Below are positions 61,331 to 64,000 of a stretch of DNA of 64,000 nucleotides, in pieces. Origin of the DNA: Deltaproteobacteria bacterium (lineage in GTDB: Bacteria > Bdellovibrionota > FAC87 > UBA2466); assembly GCA_900299195.1 (NCBI GenBank), contig OMIX01000093.1, forward strand, positions 1 to 64,000, given 5' to 3'. A program made the position numbers and the translations under genes. Each line of letters starts with the position of its first letter. The first letter of the stretch is position 1. The notes under the pieces are model-generated. The model had not been told where the DNA came from, made no database searches, and saw nothing but the letters and a program-made list of their open reading frames with translations.

Positions 61331-63964
61331 TTAGCTTAAGTCTTCCAGGTATTGCTGAAGAGCTTCGACTTCTCTCTTAAGCTCAGTTTTCTGTTTCACC
61401 ACCCCGTCTCTCACAGCTTGCGGGGCACTGTTCATAAATCTTTCATTGCGAAGCTTTTCTTCTGCACGACGAAGCGCTTCAGTCTTTTCGACCAACTCCT
61501 TTTTCTTTCGAGCCAGCTCTTGAGTTAAATCTCCCAAATCGGTCTTAGGAATAAATAATTTTAAATCCCGCATGATCACTGAGAGGTGAGTCTCTTTGGG
61601 AAACTCCGTTTGAATAAATTCAATTTCCTTCAATTTTCCTAGTTTTTTAATGAGTTCCTTAAAAGGAATCAGCTCTTTAAGTAGCCCCTCTCCCACTAAG
61701 GAGGTCACCGAGATAGTTATTTCCACTGCCGGAGATAACTGATGAACCCCACGAGTGGTTCTAATCTGCTCGATCAACCGGATCACCCGACCTAACTTGT
61801 CCTCGGTCTCTTGTGAAATTTTCGATTTGTCCGTTTCAGGATATTGAGTGATACAAATAGAGACTTTGGTTTGATCCCTTAAGGGCATCTCTTGCCAAAG
61901 TTTCTCGGTCACAAAAGGCATAAAGGGATGAAGTAATCTCAAGGCTTCTTCTAACACTTGAACTGCAGTCGACTCTTTGGAGGACTTTCTTAACTCCAGT
62001 TCCTCTTTCGATTTAATAAACTCTATGAACCAATCGCAATACTCACTCCAAATAAAATGGTAAATGGCCTGAGCCGCTTCAAAGAAACGGTACTGATCTA
62101 AGGAACGATTGACCTCTTCTTTGATGTGGTTGAGCCTAGACCAGATCCAACGATTGATTTCATTAGAAAGATCAATCTTAGACTCTTTCACGTCACTAAA
62201 ATGCATCAGCACAAACCTAGAAGCATTCCAGATTTTATTGACGAAAAACTTACAGTTCTCGACCCCTTCCTCCGAAACCCTCATGTCTCGGCCGTGAAAA
62301 GCATTCCAACTCAAGAAAAACCTTAGGGCGTCGGTTCCTAATCGGTCACTGATTTCTAAAGGGTCCACAACGTTCCCTTTAGTTTTAGACATCTTTTGAC
62401 CCTGTTCGTCGCGGACCATGGGGTGCAAATAGACCGTATGAAAAGGAATTTTTCCGGTCATTTTCATGCCCAGCATGATCATGCGAGCTACCCAGAAAAA
62501 TAAAATATCAAAACCCGTTTCTAAAACTGAGGTCGGATAAAAAGCGTTGAGATCTTTAGATTCGTGGGGCCATCCCAGAGTCGATATCGGCCACAGTCCA
62601 GAACTAAACCAAGTATCTAGAACATCTTCATCTTGTTTAAGACTAGAGTGATGACACTTTGAACATTCTTTGGGGGCCTCTAGGCCAACATGAACCGCCT
62701 CACACTTGGCACAATACCAAACAGGAATTCGATGTCCCCACCAAAGCTGGCGACTGATGCACCAGGGGCGAATATTTCTCATCCATTCGAAGTAGGTCTT
62801 CTCCCACTCCTCCGGAACAATTCGAATTTCCTTTTTTTCAACCGCCCGAATCGCATCTTGAGCAAGCTCTTCAGCTTTGACAAACCATTGCTTGCTCACT
62901 TTAGGTTCCACTACAGTTCCACAACGGTCGCAATGGCCTACATTGTGAGAATGGTCTTCTTCCTTCACTAATAGTTGCTGATTTTGCAGATCTTCAAGCA
63001 CTTTTTGCCGAGCTTTGACTCGGTCTAAACCTCGATAGCTTCCAGCCTCCTGATTGAGAATGGCATTCTCATCCATCAAGGAGATAATGGGCAAATGATG
63101 GCGCTTTCCCACAATATAGTCGTTCGGATCGTGTCCCGGAGTGATTTTTAAAGCTCCAGTTCCAAACTTAGGATCCACATACGAATCTAAAACCACTGGA
63201 ATAGCTCTTCCCACGAGCGGAACCATCACTTCTTTGCCGTGGAAAGATGAGTATCGTTCATCGTCAGGATGAACGGCAACTGCGGTATCTCCTAACAAAG
63301 TTTCGGGACGAGTCGTAGCCACTACCAAAAACTGACTGGGTTCACCTTTGAGTCGATACTTGATATGCCAAAATTTTCCAGGGACCTCTTTGAATTTTAC
63401 TTCAAGATCCGACAAAGCGGTGTGACACCTGGGACACCACTGAATAATCGCAGTGTCTCTAAAAATGAGCCCTTCATTGTAAAGACGAAGGAAACACTCT
63501 TTAACCGCTAAAGAAACATTTTCATCTAAAGTGAAAGCCAAACGACTCCAGTCGAAGCTTCCCCCCATTTTTCTCATTTGGCTGATAATAGTCTCTTGAG
63601 ACTTTTCCTTCCATTCCCAGACTTTCTCTAAAAATTTTTCACGACCCAAATCGTGACGACTCTTTTTTTCCTCTTTCATTAAGTTTCGCTCAACCACCAT
63701 TTGAGTAGCGATTCCCGCGTGGTCCGTTCCCGGAACCCAAAGGGTATTAAATCCCTGCATACGCTTTCGGCGAATTAAAATATCCTCGAGGGTGCAGGTT
63801 AAAGCATGGCCCATGTGTAAAACGCCGGTCACATTGGGAGGAGGAAAAACAATCGTGTAAGTAGGCGCTTTTGATTCGGGATCGGCTTTGAACAGATCGT
63901 GTTTCAACCAAAATTCATAAATCGAACTTTCAGAGTCTTTCGGTACAAACTGGGATTCCAACAT
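61331..63964 (-). CDS. valS: Valyl-tRNA synthetase
   Basis: This 877-residue class I synthetase has the HIGH motif as HMGH (residues 50-53, in NVTGVLHMGHAL), the editing domain (VATTRPETLLGDTAVAVHP), the KMSKS motif as KMSKT (near 526), and a C-terminal coiled-coil arm (LARKKKELVEKTEALRRAEE). Two CxxC pairs (CDRCGT and CAKCEA with CSKCHH) look like zinc-binding sites. It charges tRNA-Val and clears mischarged threonine. It is the first gene of the run valS-lolC-lolD. Confidence 0.97.
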   Translation of the reverse strand: MLESQFVPKDSESSIYEFWLKHDLFKADPESKAPTYTIVFPPPNVTGVLHMGHALTCTLEDILIRRKRMQGFNTLWVPGTDHAGIATQMVVERNLMKEEKKSRHDLGREKFLEKVWEWKEKSQETIISQMRKMGGSFDWSRLAFTLDENVSLAVKECFLRLYNEGLIFRDTAIIQWCPRCHTALSDLEVKFKEVPGKFWHIKYRLKGEPSQFLVVATTRPETLLGDTAVAVHPDDERYSSFHGKEVMVPLVGRAIPVVLDSYVDPKFGTGALKITPGHDPNDYIVGKRHHLPIISLMDENAILNQEAGSYRGLDRVKARQKVLEDLQNQQLLVKEEDHSHNVGHCDRCGTVVEPKVSKQWFVKAEELAQDAIRAVEKKEIRIVPEEWEKTYFEWMRNIRPWCISRQLWWGHRIPVWYCAKCEAVHVGLEAPKECSKCHHSSLKQDEDVLDTWFSSGLWPISTLGWPHESKDLNAFYPTSVLETGFDILFFWVARMIMLGMKMTGKIPFHTVYLHPMVRDEQGQKMSKTKGNVVDPLEISDRLGTDALRFFLSWNAFHGRDMRVSEEGVENCKFFVNKIWNASRFVLMHFSDVKESKIDLSNEINRWIWSRLNHIKEEVNRSLDQYRFFEAAQAIYHFIWSEYCDWFIEFIKSKEELELRKSSKESTAVQVLEEALRLLHPFMPFVTEKLWQEMPLRDQTKVSICITQYPETDKSKISQETEDKLGRVIRLIEQIRTTRGVHQLSPAVEITISVTSLVGEGLLKELIPFKELIKKLGKLKEIEFIQTEFPKETHLSVIMRDLKLFIPKTDLGDLTQELARKKKELVEKTEALRRAEEKLRNERFMNSAPQAVRDGVVKQKTELKREVEALQQYLEDLS

Positions 63965-64000
63965 GATGATTCCTTAAATTTATTCAAAAACACGTGAATT

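Noticed and set aside
1-64000. tRNA, rRNA, riboswitch, CRISPR, insertion sequence, prophage or integrase signals
   Set aside because: Intergenic regions were read for cloverleaf arms, regular repeats, transposase or integrase frames and terminal inverted repeats; none was seen. Small structured RNAs could still be missed without a covariance search.

Overview
The window is a chromosomal stretch of a Gram-negative, flagellated, type IV pilus-bearing bacterium. It has moderately low GC (estimated by eye), densely packed genes and several tail-to-tail overlaps. The polar-type flagellar export operon, pilB-pilT-pilC-pilS, two LPxTG-free but lipoprotein-rich secreted gene groups, MiaE, acyl-CoA dehydrogenase/ETF, and valS-lolC-lolD-bamA-skp together suggest a member of the Bdellovibrionota or a related deltaproteobacterial-like lineage. 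That placement is inference from gene content only. No rRNA, tRNA, IS element, CRISPR array or phage gene was recognised.

Layout. 1-4977 (minus): late flagellar operon fliL-M-N-O-P-Q-R-flhB, preceded by an exact sigma-54 promoter and two phased 9-bp direct repeats. 5175-8018 (minus): small secreted or membrane proteins (an aromatic-rich lipoprotein, a FliL-like protein, a periplasmic protein), a small HTH protein and a pilin-like protein. 8106-10020 (plus): miaE and a family 2 glycosyltransferase. 9974-16363 (minus): an MCE/Mla-type ABC lipid transporter operon with two ATPases, two permeases and one MCE protein, followed by an outer-membrane barrel protein and a sensor kinase. The two ATPases carry complementary motif losses, as in heterodimeric ABC proteins with one degenerate site. 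The operon diverges from an epimerase gene across a 25-bp gap that holds a perfect 17-bp palindrome.

16389-34498: an epimerase, an M23 peptidase, and then a surface polysaccharide locus: asnB, rmlC, two secreted proteins, a WaaE-like glycosyltransferase, a Wzy-like polymerase, an SLBB protein, a Wzz/Wzc tyrosine autokinase broken by a one-base frameshift, a CgeB-like glycosyltransferase, a bi-domain oxidoreductase, a heparinase II/III-like protein and a GT4 glycosyltransferase. 34468-35565 holds a JAMM/MPN-type putative metalloprotease. 35629-42553 (minus) is pilB-T-C-S followed by a phosphate-porin-like gene. 42648-47309: gpmI, then divergent acd-etfB-etfA.

47314-56399: secreted c-haem proteins, a class IV aminotransferase whose true N-terminus appears frameshifted, a membrane/zinc-ribbon pair, an Arg-rich secreted protein, a 7Fe ferredoxin with a clear terminator, two lipoproteins and a tail-anchored peptide. 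56414-63964 (minus): envelope biogenesis genes skp, bamA, lolD, lolC and valS. Much of the window therefore deals with building and maintaining the cell surface: flagellum, pili, lipid transport, polysaccharide, lipoprotein sorting and outer-membrane protein assembly.
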